29,762 nucleotides of DNA from Gracilaria caudata (Eukaryota; Rhodophyta; Florideophyceae; Gracilariales; Gracilariaceae). The stretch lies in the NCBI GenBank assembly GCA_030374735.1, contig JASCIV010000236.1, forward strand, positions 1 to 29,762, given 5' to 3'. This document shows, one piece after another, positions 19,397 through 29,535 of the stretch. A program made the position numbers and the translations under genes. Under the pieces are notes generated by a model that did no database searches, was not told where the DNA came from, and worked only from the letters and a program-made list of their open reading frames with translations. The number at the start of each line of letters is the position of its first letter. Position 1 is the stretch's first letter.

Positions 19397-21067
19397 TTAT
19401 GAAACCGGCGTCTGACGCTGGCGTTTGCGGACCTGCTCGCGTCGAACCTCCAACATAGAGCGCTTCGCACGCTTCAATAAAGAACACACATCCAGTCCCG
19501 AATCCTGTGCCAGATTCTCCACATCTCTGAATATCGAAGCTATAACGCCACATTCAGACAGAGGTGATGGTACAAAACCCTGCTTAGGGGTAGAATCTTC
19601 TCTACTTCCTTCCGAATCATCATTACTATCCTGACCCGCATCCACAGTTACATTGTCAATGAATTCATCCACCATACCAGCCTTGATTTCCCCATTATTC
19701 TCAATATCAATCCAGGCCTCCAAGTCATCGTCAGATAGATCATCAAACACTGTAGGAACAGCATCATGTTCCGCACGCCCGACAATTCTCACTTCATTAA
19801 ACAAACTGCATATCTGCTCTACTTCTTTTCTATGCTCTTCCGTGTGTTCTAAACTAAACTTTCCATGCTCCTGAACAAAATCAGTTTTATAATCATTGGT
19901 GAAATATCCGCCTTCACCCAGCAACGTGCCACTGTCTTGTTGGTCATTTTGTCCCATGCCTTAACGATCATCTCAATAGCATCCAACACGTGTGGCTCGT
20001 AACCTTCTGAAATATCTCTGGATCGAGCACGCATAGTGACAGCAGCTTTACGACGTTGCTCTCTATCCTCAAACGATAGAATAATTCGTTCAAGAGAATA
20101 TAGCGGTAGCGTACTTTAAACGCCACGATTACGCCACAGTCCATCGGTTGATGAACTGTTGTACAGTTTGGTGGCAAACACACAATCTTGAACTGCTTCA
20201 AAGGGTCAACAATATCGGAGTGCGCAGAACAGTTATCCATCAAAGCACTACTTTTTGCGACGTTCTCCGCCTTATGAAAGGAAAAAAAACAGCGAAGAAC
20301 CATTTTCGAAATGTAGCGGCATCAGACCAGGCTGATTTATGTTGAAAATAAGGGAGCGGGGGAGGTCTCCCTTGGAAACAACGAGAATTTTTGGCACTAC
20401 CGATAACGGCCATCGGCAACTTTGCGGTGCCGGCAGCATTTGTGCAAACATAAGCAGTAAGTCGGTTTTCCGCATTCATATTCTTAGTTCCACGAACTAT
20501 TTTTCTATACTCATCTACAATAATGTAGGTCTTACGAGGCCAAAAACGGAAGAGTAGGCCCGTCTCGTTGACATTCAAAATATTATTCGGATCATAATCA
20601 GCCAGCGTTTGTCTTAATGCGCTTATTTCTGAGGCCACTTCTACAGCATTCACTCTCGCAGCTTGTCCATGTGAAAGAACAGACTTGATTTCATGCCTTC
20701 TAGTAAACCTAAACGCCCAGTTATCAGATGCTTTAGACTCTTCATAGATTGTTCTATCCTGCTCCGTCATGTCCGGAAGTAGTTTGTCTCTGAGCTGTTC
20801 AGCTTTGGCCTTTCTCAAATCAGTGGTGATAGGCAGCTTGGCTTGTCTTGCCGCTCGTAGAAAGTGTAAAAGCTCTGTTTCCACTTATAAATCAAGGAGC
20901 CCGGCGGCGACAAGGGTTCATGTTGTGTTTCGCCGGTGGGTTAGAAACGAGGTCAGCAGCGCATTTTTTATGTTAAACAGTGTGCATATACTGACGTTGT
21001 ACTTGCGAACGCATTGCAAAACGTTTGCTCCGTTGAGCAGATCTTGGGCGATCTGATTGAGTTTCCA
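19397..21067 (-). pseudogene. Tigger/pogo-type DDE transposase, decayed
   Basis: The N-terminal psq-type helix-turn-helix reads LNQIAQDLLNGANVLQCVRK and YNVS (21067 to about 20925) but sits in another frame behind stops. From 20884 a CENP-B-type helix-turn-helix follows (LRKAKAEQLRDKLLP, then WAFRFTRRHEIKSVLSHG), then the DDE_1 domain. The first catalytic site reads NVNETGLLF where active enzymes have N-x-D-E-T-G, so Asp is now Asn. The second Asp is intact (LMDNCSAHSD, then LPPNCTTVHQPMDCGVI), as is the third (PMD). Frames change at an A8 run near 20283-20290, near 20080 and near 19940. The tail is acidic (DDLSDDDLEAWIDIEN) and ends in a basic patch at the stop at 19397. Clearly inactive. 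Confidence 0.8.
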
Positions 21068-22060
21068 TTAGTCACGCAGCCTCAGTATTGCGCTTTGCAA
21101 TCGTTGAAAGTTGACACGCAAGAGACCCCTCTGCTTGCGGTTAGAGTGCCTGATAATACCCACTTAACGTGCAATATGATGCTCATGAAAATGCAGTGTA
21201 GTGCAAACCGTGGAGAACGGAAAACAACCAACCGCGCCCGCGGAAAGACACCCACGGTGTTCGACCCGTGCTCTCGGGAAAGGCAGCACAGCGAAAGAAC
21301 CCTTCGTTAGGGATTGAACGTGCCGGCCTTAACTCCGAGAATCCCCTTCCTACAGAGTAGACGAAGGTAGGGTAGATCGGTCCACAATGTGGGTATCACC
21401 GAGGAGATCGGTACAGCACCGCAAGTAGCGGGAAATCCGGCAACAGTAAGGGAAAAAGGGGGAAAATAGTAGGGCGAAATGAGCCGCACAGCGGTGGTAC
21501 TGACTCACGTGGGTCGGGAATATACCGACCAGTAATCGGACAAACCTGCACTGCAGGGCGGAGAATACAAAGACCGTACAACGGAAAAAGAATAATAGAG
21601 ATAGAAACAACAATGATAATAGACCGTAACTTACGGGAAGTACCTCCTGAATAGTCGAGGGAGGATAGGTAGTCCGGAATGCCGGTGGATAACTCCGCGA
21701 TGGAGCAGCACCGTCCGACAACGAAAAAACTAGAGCCAAGACTCTTGGTGAGATCCGTCTTGGGGCGTTTACTCCGTAGGGTGGCCGCAGGTGCCGCCAC
21801 CTATATACGGTCAATGTAGAACAATTACTAAAACATTCTAAGTATTCCTGCACGCCAGCCAAGCCTTTACACGTATCAACCGTGGCTCGCTTTGCCACGG
21901 CGCATCCGGTCATCCTGTAAGCAACCATACTTGGACACCATTCCTGCCCTGCTCAGGTGCATCCTTAATAGGGTTAAATAACTAAATAGAAACTCATATA
22001 CTGAGGAAGCTACCGCTGAGAGGATATCGATATTACGAGAAACGGTTGAGCTTTTTATCC
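21068..22060. other. Unassigned stretch, pyrimidine-rich on the minus strand
   Basis: On the minus strand about 21350-21930 is T/C-rich and contains a TATATA near 21803. Two overlapping minus-strand frames (193 and 135 codons) are open but low in complexity, hydrophobic and mutually inconsistent. It could be a solo LTR or a promoter-like repeat. I tried TG...CA borders and found no flanking duplication, so I leave it unassigned. The 14-mer agagacccctctgc occurs at 21121 and also at 4607. Confidence 0.3.
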
Positions 22061-22625
22061 CAGGGGTCGTCTTGCTCTACATGCAGTACGCAATACGCAA
22101 TGCTCTATCTGTTTTATATGAAATACATATGGAAATCAATCTGGCGGTTTGCATTATGATTGCAAAAGGGTAGTAAAAACGAAATATGCTTGCAATATTA
22201 TACTCGTTAGGACAACTGAGAACAAAAATTTTGTTTTTAAACGGCAGAAATCTTTTGTACCACAAAGCAAAAAGCGATTGAATTTTTGACGGGTGCTTTT
22301 GGATTTAATTAAGCTGAAGCTTAATTAAAATTTCTCTCTTATTCCACAAAATTCTGTTGTAAACAAACTGCAACAGGATTTGATGCCTTATCCACTTACA
22401 TCAAAGCTAAAGGAATCTAGCTGACAAACAACCTACGTCTATAGCATACATACATAAATGGGTAAAAGAATAGTATTATAATGTCAAAATTGATAGCAAT
22501 ACCAAACGTTTAGCAATATTATATATTGCGATATATACACAAATAGCAGTACTCATTGCAATACTTTTAATTACTTGCAATAGGGTATTGATTTTGCAAT
22601 AGCAATATATTGCTTGGCACCCCTG
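22061..22625. mobile_element. Possible non-autonomous hAT-like element
   Basis: The left tip is CAGGGGTCGTC and the right tip, reverse-complemented, is CAGGGGTGCC; the first seven bases agree and match the tip of the complete hAT element. Inside both ends GCAATA-type motifs recur (cgcaatacgcaatg at the left, and GCAATATTATATATTGC near 22513 at the right). There is no coding sequence. The 8-bp flanks (ttttatcc and aatgaaat) do not match, so the call is tentative. Confidence 0.35.
22304..22329. repeat. Perfect hairpin, 12-bp arms with a 2-base loop
   Basis: TTTAATTAAGCT at 22304-22315, then GA, then AGCTTAATTAAA at 22318-22329, an exact reverse complement. It sits near the middle of the possible small element. 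No poly-T tract follows in a terminator-like way, so it is more likely a structural relic of the element. Confidence 0.85.
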
Positions 22626-22721
22626 AATGAAATGCACTTGGTCCAACTCGATAATAGTTTTGTGATTCAAATCCTGAAAACGTATTGAAGAAACATATGG
22701 GATGAACACAAAATTGGTTTG

Positions 22722-23867
22722 CTTGACAATAATATGTGCTCAAAAGGAAAGAGGGCATCTAAAAAGCTTAAAAATCCAAGCAAACGCCATTTTGTGAAAC
22801 TGGCTTCGGATTCAGTACGGGGCGTTAGCGCTCAGAGCCACAAGAAGGGCTTAATTAATGCCCTAGAGGCAATCATCAGATGCAGAATGGGGCTCAATTT
22901 AAACAGATAGTAAGAGGAGCGCCAATTGTTTGCAGAACTTAAGGCCATCATTGGCAAGTATCGCGAGAACTTAGAAGTTAGTATGGGAAATGATATACTG
23001 GCTCATGGGACAACTGGTCTAAATCAGATTTATTCTGTCTCACCGAAAGTGTGGCCCATACTAATCACTGTAATCATCTGTGCAGATTTGGACAGATTTC
23101 TGTCTCCCGCTCTCTTCATAGTCGTAATCAAGTACTCTGCCCTACTCCTTGCGTACTGTTACACCTTTTCGACTCGGAGATATGTTATCGGCAAGCAGAA
23201 GCCAATTTGGGGAAGAGAAGACTTAGTTTCACAAAAGTTTTGGCAAGAATGTGGCCGCACTGCAAACATTTGAGAGAGTGAATCTGGGTTAGAGAATCAT
23301 TTTTCCGGGTTCTCATCTGCGAACTGAAAGTACGTGTGGACGAGGATGCCGTCTGAACTGAACGAGCTCTTGGCGTTGGATAACTGGGCGGATGTGTATG
23401 TTGAAGCAGTTGATACCGGCACCGTTGTGGACAAGAGCGACGGACTTTTACCTTATCTGATCGAATTATGGTTATATATCGAATGCTTCTTCTTCTTCAG
23501 CAGCACTTTTCGGTGTTCCGTGCCAAAAATGTGTTACAGTACAAGCGCAGAACGGACTATTTTCTCAAAGTACCCGGTAATGCTCCTTATTATAAAGCCA
23601 CGTACAACGGTAATAGGATTAATTGATCTGGATATATCACAGCAATGCCATGATTTATTTCAGCATTTTGTTTAAGCTTTGAAGAAAGAAGAGCTAATTC
23701 TGGCTCTTTCGCCCATTCTGGAACCCAGGATTACTTCGTCTGGAAAGAAAGTACCCATCTTCTGTCTTGAACATGACCGGAAGGAGGAGCACGACGTAAA
23801 TCCGCACAAAGCAGCCAGAGTAACGTTACAGCGATTTTGTGAGCTCAGTTTGACAACAAGGATGTAA
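22722..23867 (+). pseudogene. Decayed coding sequence of unknown family
   Basis: Plus-strand segments read like protein across shifting frames: SKGKRASKKLKNPSKRHF and SHKKGLINALEAII (about 22735-22890); FAELKAIIGKYRENL (22929 on); MPSELNELLALDNWADVYV (23349 on); FSVFRAKNVLQYKRRTDYFL followed by YYKATYNGNRIN (about 23505-23610); and KKEELILALSPILEPRI (23679 on). Stops and shifts lie between them. The basic-start, mixed helical text is compatible with a transposon ORF. I recognise no catalytic motif and assign no family. Confidence 0.3.
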
Positions 23868-24815
23868 TGGCCGACAGTGCTGGCCAAGATTTGAAAAGAT
23901 TTTTGTGGGGCAAATATCTAGCTAGCTATGGTTTTAGATGGTGGGCTTTGCGTTGCGTAAAGAGCTTTTGGAGCTCACGGGTATAATTTTGTGCTCGCAG
24001 CTGCGCAACACGGGAAGCGGAACCTGACTTTCGGCACCGATACTGTAACTGGCCGCTGCCGATAGCCGTGAGGTGGTGTATCATAGTTACAGGATGATCA
24101 TCATCATCAAGATGATCTTGTGACGTACCTGCCAGTTTTCGGAAGGCAAGTACGAAGGGTACAAGGGTAGATGGCTACGCACGGCCTTGACACGTAATTC
24201 AGAATTATCATATTTCTAATAAACGTTTTCCCGTCAAAATGAGCTACGGGTGGCAACTTCTGGGAAGCACAATCTCACTAAAAGCACTGATGCAGGGTAT
24301 GCGGCTGTATCTTGTGGTCTGACCGAGCTACAGAGCCCTGCTTCAGCGGCAAACTTCCCAAAAACCCTTCTTTGCGTATCATGGTAGTAGAAGCGTGATC
24401 ACGAATTCTGCAGGTCAAACAAATTTTCAGAGCAATGCTCAGGAGTGCGTCAACAGCATCCGAGAAGGCTGATCACTTTCAGGAGATAGAGAGAGAGAGC
24501 CCGTTTCCCTTCCCAGGCTACATACAAGGCCCGATATTGGCAGTGCCTTAATCTTCTGCGCATTTTTAGGGTTGTGAACAACTCTGTGACATGATTGGCT
24601 AACACGAAGCAATTCGAACTGCTCGCGACTCTTCAAACTCGAGAGGCAGCTCTCGGACATACCAGCGATGAAGACGCTTCTCTACCGTAGAAAGATTTGG
24701 CATTCCATAACCCGCTCCACTCTCATACTATGGGCTTCATAAGCAGTGCAAAGCGCAACTTTCGCTCTCTCGTTGCAAAGTCGTCTTTGGACGGCCCTTC
24801 GATGAAGTTCTCGAC
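23868..24815. other. 5' flank of the amidohydrolase gene
   Basis: No supportable gene. A near-palindrome of GATGATC and CATCATC units lies at about 24103-24118. I cannot point to a TATA box. The last 150 bases before the ATG presumably hold the promoter and 5' UTR. Confidence 0.4.
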
Positions 24816-26234
24816 ATGGACCTCTCGTCGCACTCCGTAACGCAGACACCGACTTATTCGGAACTTGAAGCAGTTGCTGATGCCACGCTCTTAATTGACA
24901 ACCATGCACATCCTTTGAGCCGAGCAACGCCACGTCCGTTGTCCAGCATGTTGACGGAGGCTCCTACGAGCTCTTTCGATCCGTATCCCGCCTGTGCGAC
25001 GTTGGCGTACAACCGCGCGATGCGCGACATATCGGCTCTTTTGGCCCATGAAACTGAACGAAGTCGAGCGTTTCAAGAGACCCCAACAACCGCTGCACCG
25101 TCGCACGTGCTCGCATCATCCTCTCCAGAAACGCCAACACCTGTGACTCCATCTGAAAACAGCACGGCTGATGACGAAGATCACGCGTTTGACGGCGCGG
25201 CACCAGTGTACAATGCTTTGGAACAGCGTCGAGCTGCGCTTGGCGTGGCACGTCTCGCCAGCAGATGTTTTTCAGCAGCCGGAATAGCCGCAGTTTTGGT
25301 TGACGACGGCCTGAACATGCCAGATATGATTCCTCTCGCGGAAATGAGCACTTTTGGAGTGCCTCTTGTTCGAAGGGTATTACGTTTAGAGGTAGAGGCC
25401 GAATCAGTTATCAGGGAGCTTGTCATGGAAAATGAGAACGGAGTATGGAGAAAAGTGGAGAGACCGTCGTCTCCTGAGAAGAGACCGCGGACAACTGTTA
25501 GAGCCGAAATGTTTCTTCAGAGATTGAGGGCACGCTTGTCTCCCCTACAGGAAGGTGTGGTGGCTTTCAAAAGCATTGCAGCTTACCGTTCGGATCTGAA
25601 TATTCACCTCGACTGTTCTGACGAAGAACTCGATGAGAAGCTGCAAGAGACGGCCAACACCATGGATGACAACGTAACCGATCCGCTTTCACTGCGATTG
25701 AGCAACAAACAAATCATTGGTCGCGTCGTGCGAATGGCTCTCCAAGTCGCAGATCAACATGAGATACCCATTCAATTTCACTGCGGTTTTGGAGACACAG
25801 ATCTGAGACTGGAGGAAGCGAACCCGCTACTACTGAAACCGTTGCTCGAAAGTTTCCCCAACGTGAACGTTGTGCTTTTACATGCAGCATGGCCCTTCGT
25901 TCGAGAAGCAGCTTATCTCACATCGGTGTTTCGCAACTGCTTTCTTGATTTTGGTCTGGCCATCCCTTTGCTCTCCGTCCGAGGGATGTTTCGAGCACTG
26001 GACAGCGCGATGGAAGTGGCGCCAGTGTCAAGATTGTTGTACTCTAGCGACGCCCATGTCGTTCCAGATATGTACTATCTTGGGGCTCGATGGGGGAGAC
26101 GTGTGGTTGCGGCAGCAATATCTGCCAATGTCCAGGCCGGAGACCTGACTGTTTCTGAGGGAAAAGCTGCAGTGCGGAAGATTTTGGCGGACAATGCCAT
26201 CAGTTTGTACAGACTTCCAGTGCAGTCTTCCTGA
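24816..26234 (+). CDS. FluG/NodGS-type amidohydrolase, 472 residues, intact
   Basis: This is a metal-dependent amidohydrolase (TIM-barrel, Amidohydro_2 type) of the subgroup that forms the N-terminal part of fungal FluG and plant nodulin/glutamine-synthetase-like proteins. The H-x-H pair is at residues 30 and 32 (IDNHAH), the family's early block follows (MLTEAP to LAYNRAMRDI), a candidate bridging Lys is K252 (VVAFKSIAAYR), metal-site histidines are H322 (PIQFHCGFGD) and H356 (VVLLHAAWP), and the catalytic Asp is D412 (LYSSDAH). Residues about 85-128 are a Thr/Pro/Ser-rich, then acidic, insertion typical of a disordered loop. There is no glutamine synthetase domain, so it is a stand-alone enzyme. 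No signal peptide is apparent. The substrate is unknown; FluG-type homologues do not fix one. The ATG at 24816 is the natural start because the domain begins soon after. No introns. It converges with the transporter gene. Confidence 0.9.
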   Translation: MDLSSHSVTQTPTYSELEAVADATLLIDNHAHPLSRATPRPLSSMLTEAPTSSFDPYPACATLAYNRAMRDISALLAHETERSRAFQETPTTAAPSHVLASSSPETPTPVTPSENSTADDEDHAFDGAAPVYNALEQRRAALGVARLASRCFSAAGIAAVLVDDGLNMPDMIPLAEMSTFGVPLVRRVLRLEVEAESVIRELVMENENGVWRKVERPSSPEKRPRTTVRAEMFLQRLRARLSPLQEGVVAFKSIAAYRSDLNIHLDCSDEELDEKLQETANTMDDNVTDPLSLRLSNKQIIGRVVRMALQVADQHEIPIQFHCGFGDTDLRLEEANPLLLKPLLESFPNVNVVLLHAAWPFVREAAYLTSVFRNCFLDFGLAIPLLSVRGMFRALDSAMEVAPVSRLLYSSDAHVVPDMYYLGARWGRRVVAAAISANVQAGDLTVSEGKAAVRKILADNAISLYRLPVQSS

Positions 26235-26939
26235 ATCCTGCAACGATGATGATCTTTTGTTACTTTTGTGCATGCATATGGATTGCCGGTAACAGTTTGT
26301 TAACCATGCTCGACGACTTTGGGATGCTGCTGCTTTTTTGTTGAACGAAACAGAGTATGGAGCAGAACCATCGAGTTCATACTCCCGTTATTGGATTGAA
26401 AATATTCTGTTTGAGTTCCTAGTATGGCACACTGCTCATTTTAGATTTTGGACATAGATGATAGGTTTGCAGGTTAGTATCTAGCCTTGAGGTGTTTCAC
26501 ATTGACGGGCCTCATGATCGAATGTACATTCTCCTGCGACGAGGGAAACGCTGTTTTGCATAAACCTAGTCAGCAAAAAGAACATACTTCTAAGAAGTTT
26601 TGTCTCGAGAGGTAAGGGTACTCTGTACATGTAAATCTGCACATAGAAATAGTGGCGACTAGTTTCAAACTAGGTTGTCTCTAGTCGTACATACAACATT
26701 CAAATCGAAAATAAACAAGCCCTTGCCGACACGATAATGGTGGAAAGAAACGTTTCTTCTCTTACAATGGAGAAGCTGGCTGTTCCAGTTCTTCTCGTAG
26801 TCGACGAAAGTCCGACATGTTTGCATCAGATCTCGGTCATTTTGGATCTTATGCAGAGAAGCTTAAAGTTTTCCGCCGGTCTCGTAGTTGTTTTAGACAT
26901 AGTTAACAATCCGAAACAACTAAAAAAAGAAAACTATGT
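26235..26939. other. Intergenic region between two convergent genes
   Basis: It holds the 3' ends of both genes. AATAAA at 26710-26715 is a possible polyadenylation signal for the plus-strand gene, though rather distant. An open plus-strand frame at 26737-27180 overlaps the transporter's 3' end antisense and has no domain, so I do not call it. Confidence 0.5.
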
Positions 26940-28979
26940 TCATTGGGGTTCCGATGAAGGTTCAGGTCGTTCTGATGGAGGCTTTTGCGAGAGCGAGGAC
27001 AGCGAAGGCAGTAACGCCTGTGTAGCAGACGTTGCCGTCGAACTCAAAGGCGGAAGAGCAAGTGGTGTTTGTCTCGATGTGGGAGACCGAGCAGGCGTAC
27101 TTCTCATGGGTGAGCTACGAGCCGACGTTCTGGGAATCATCGAATTAATTCTGAGAGTTGCCTCGTTAGTACCCAAATAACCGACAGCTTCCATACTCGC
27201 GGACAGAATGCCAGAGTCGATCATAGCTTCAAACGTAGAGGACTTGGGCAGGCCACCACCATCACCATCGCCACCGCGTGGTACAGATCCGTTTGCAAAT
27301 GGCGAAGCGGCAATCGCGCCTTGCAGCTGCGAACGGAGAGAAGAACTTGACCAATCTCGGACAATAGGGTAGCCATGTTCTGGAAGCATACCCGTGCCAC
27401 TGTACCGACTGCTGCTGCGCGAAATTGCAGCAGGCGCGGCAGGGAGAACCTCAATAGAGTCATATGTAGACATGGGGCGTACTTGCTCCTCATAGCGCTC
27501 AGCAGTGGAAAACGGGCTTCCTTTGGGACCAGCGGCGCCAAGAAGCATCGGAGACATTCTGGGAAAGCTAGACGACGGCGCAAGTATCGGCGTTTGATAT
27601 GTCGAAAGGGGCGCAGAACCTTCCTCATCGTCGCCCTCAAACACTGCGCCCGAGCGCTGTTCAGCCAAAATCTTCATGGCAGACACACTACCGCCAAGAG
27701 ACATGCGCGTAAAGTTAAACACGAAAAAGTTGAAAGTGCACACCAGCGCAGTGATGAAGAACGGCAGCTGATAAGTGCCATACTTTGAGCGAAGAACGCC
27801 GGTCAACACGGAGCCCACCGCGTTGCCACACAAGCCGAGTCCAAAAAAGGTGCTCTGCGTGCGGCCGAGGTTTTGCTTTCCAAACACAATGGGCGTGAGC
27901 GCATACAAGCTGTTGAAAGTGGCTCCATAGCCGAAGCCAAATAAAACGGCGAAGATGAGCACGGGCAACGCGGATTCGGACAGATGTGGCAAATAGTTGT
28001 CATCCAGCCCGGCGCCAAAGTTGAAGAGAAAGGTGATGCCGATGGCAGCCAGCGCACTGGAGACGGCGGCGACATGGAAACGATCAAAATGATCGCCCAG
28101 ATGACCACCCACCAACTTGGCAGTAAAAGACGCAAGGTTGAGCGCGCTGAAGAACAAGGACGCGAACGCCAGCGATAGGGAGCCGTCAATAGTGAGATAA
28201 AACATGATATTCTCGCCAAGGCAACCGAAGCAATACTGCAGCAGGATGTACGAGAGCGCAAAGCCCACAAAGGTGAAGGAGTTGTGAGACACAAGCGAGC
28301 GCTGAGGAATGGGCGATTGCGCAGGCGGCAGCGGTTGGCGCAACTCGGCACGTTGCGTTTGCGCCTCCAGATTGAGTTGCTGCTGTGAGTGATGATGATG
28401 GCGCTCGTGCAGAAAGAAATAGGTTACGGGAAGACCGACGAACCACAGCATAGCGCAGACGCAGGCCATTGCGGTCCTCCAGCCCATGGACGCGGCGATT
28501 GGACCCAGGATCAAGGGGGCGGTGGTGCCAGCGGCCGAGTAGCCCGCAAGCACAAGTCCCATCGCAAGCCCAATACCTTCGTGAAACCACTGCGCAATGA
28601 AAAGCGAGTACACGGGCACGCCACTGACGCTGGCAAACACGGCCATGGCGACGTGCGCCAGCAGCTGCGCGGAGAAACTGGAGATGAAAAGCGCGTACAC
28701 GGTGAGGACGAGCGCAAGACCGAAAATGCCGAGCAACACGCAGATGCGCGGTCCGTAGCGGTCGACGACAATACCGCCGGGGATGAGCAGCAGCACGTAC
28801 GCAATCTTGCCCACCGCAATGGGCACGGTGGACAGCGACAGCGGGATGGCAAAATCGGACACAATTAGCGGCATGAGCGTGGTGGGCGTGAAGAAGAAGC
28901 TGCCCGATTGCACCGCGTTCATCATGGCGGCCGCAAACGCAACATGCCAGCGCGACGAGACGCGCGGCGCGTAGCTCAT
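26940..28979 (-). CDS. Major facilitator transporter, monocarboxylate/oxalate type, 679 residues
   Basis: A membrane carrier with the two-half, 12-helix plan of the major facilitator superfamily. Residues 1-190 give six hydrophobic spans with the signature GGIVVDRYGPR (68-78) between spans 2 and 3, and WFHEGIGLAMGLVLAGYSAA (131-150), the W-F-x(3)-G-x-A-x-G pattern of monocarboxylate and oxalate carriers. A loop at 191-232 contains a His run and Gln/Pro-rich text. The second half (233-424) repeats the plan with GGHLGDHFDR at 291-300. Residues about 430-679 form a Ser/Pro-rich cytosolic tail, likely a site of regulation. I chose the ATG at 28979: the frame is open 188 codons further, but that part is Arg/Ala/Pro low-complexity text driven by GC content. 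The substrate is unknown, probably an organic anion. No introns. Confidence 0.88.
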   Translation of the reverse strand: MSYAPRVSSRWHVAFAAAMMNAVQSGSFFFTPTTLMPLIVSDFAIPLSLSTVPIAVGKIAYVLLLIPGGIVVDRYGPRICVLLGIFGLALVLTVYALFISSFSAQLLAHVAMAVFASVSGVPVYSLFIAQWFHEGIGLAMGLVLAGYSAAGTTAPLILGPIAASMGWRTAMACVCAMLWFVGLPVTYFFLHERHHHHSQQQLNLEAQTQRAELRQPLPPAQSPIPQRSLVSHNSFTFVGFALSYILLQYCFGCLGENIMFYLTIDGSLSLAFASLFFSALNLASFTAKLVGGHLGDHFDRFHVAAVSSALAAIGITFLFNFGAGLDDNYLPHLSESALPVLIFAVLFGFGYGATFNSLYALTPIVFGKQNLGRTQSTFFGLGLCGNAVGSVLTGVLRSKYGTYQLPFFITALVCTFNFFVFNFTRMSLGGSVSAMKILAEQRSGAVFEGDDEEGSAPLSTYQTPILAPSSSFPRMSPMLLGAAGPKGSPFSTAERYEEQVRPMSTYDSIEVLPAAPAAISRSSSRYSGTGMLPEHGYPIVRDWSSSSLRSQLQGAIAASPFANGSVPRGGDGDGGGLPKSSTFEAMIDSGILSASMEAVGYLGTNEATLRINSMIPRTSARSSPMRSTPARSPTSRQTPLALPPLSSTATSATQALLPSLSSLSQKPPSERPEPSSEPQ

Positions 28980-29236
28980 CTCTGTGCGTCTCTCAGCAAG
29001 GCACCGAAACAACAAACGCCGGCGCGCCGCAAGCTCGCGGCTCGCGACGACGGCGCGCGGGGCGGCGCGGCAGCGGCGCAACACGCGGCGCTTTATACGC
29101 GCGCGAGATGCGCTCGGGGAGCAGAATCGGCACGTGCTGCGTGTGCGCTGGCAATCGCACGGGCAAAAGCTTCCACACGGTGCTCGCTCTCGAGTCACGG
29201 CGCGCTCTTGCACGCGAGCACGACCAGCGCGCACAC

Positions 29237-29308
29237 GTGGGCGTCGTGGGCGTTGTGGGCGTCGTGGGCGTTGTGGGCGTCGTGGACGCGTGGGCGCGTG
29301 GGCGCGTG
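29237..29308. repeat. 9-bp minisatellite, gtgggcgtc/gtgggcgtt
   Basis: Five clean units start at 29237 with alternating last base c and t, giving an 18-bp higher period, followed by degenerating units ending in tgggcgcg. Confidence 0.9.
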
Positions 29309-29518
29309 TGGCGTGATGGCGAGTTGTACACGAGGGGAGGCGCAGCCGTGTGTTGGGGGGGGGGTGCGGGCGCGGAGCGAGCGCTCGGCGACTGGGAACG
29401 GCGTCAGCGCGAGGCGTGGCAGCGCTGCCGCTGCGCAGCACAGGCGCAGGCGCAGGCGCGGACGAGACGCGACGAGACACGACGCGACGCGCGTCAAGCA
29501 GCAAGCGGAGAGCGTGAG

Positions 29519-29535
29519 CGCGCGCGCGCGCGCGC
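29519..29535. repeat. GC dinucleotide tract
   Basis: An uninterrupted alternating gc run of about 17 bases, flanked by gtgag on the left and ctcac on the right, which makes the whole block an inverted repeat. Such tracts can adopt Z-form DNA. Confidence 0.8.

Larger units (their letters stand above)
19295..21067 (-). mobile_element. Tigger/pogo-type transposon remnant, one end identified
   Basis: At 19297 a terminus begins CAGTCGACCCCCTTATACAG, directly preceded by TA, the target used by the Tc1/mariner-pogo group. CAGT, then CCC, then ATA, then CACC is the usual layout of Tigger-type ends. It lies 100 bases beyond the transposase stop, as expected. I searched 21,067-22,060 by eye for the inverted partner and did not find it, so the upstream end is lost, diverged or displaced by later insertion. 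Confidence 0.75.

Noticed and set aside
21300..22000. Solo LTR on the minus strand
   Set aside because: Pyrimidine-rich with a TATATA, but no TG...CA borders with a flanking duplication and no primer-binding site could be found.
26737..27180. A 147-codon plus-strand gene
   Set aside because: It overlaps the transporter's 3' coding end antisense and mirrors its Ser-rich tail; no domain.
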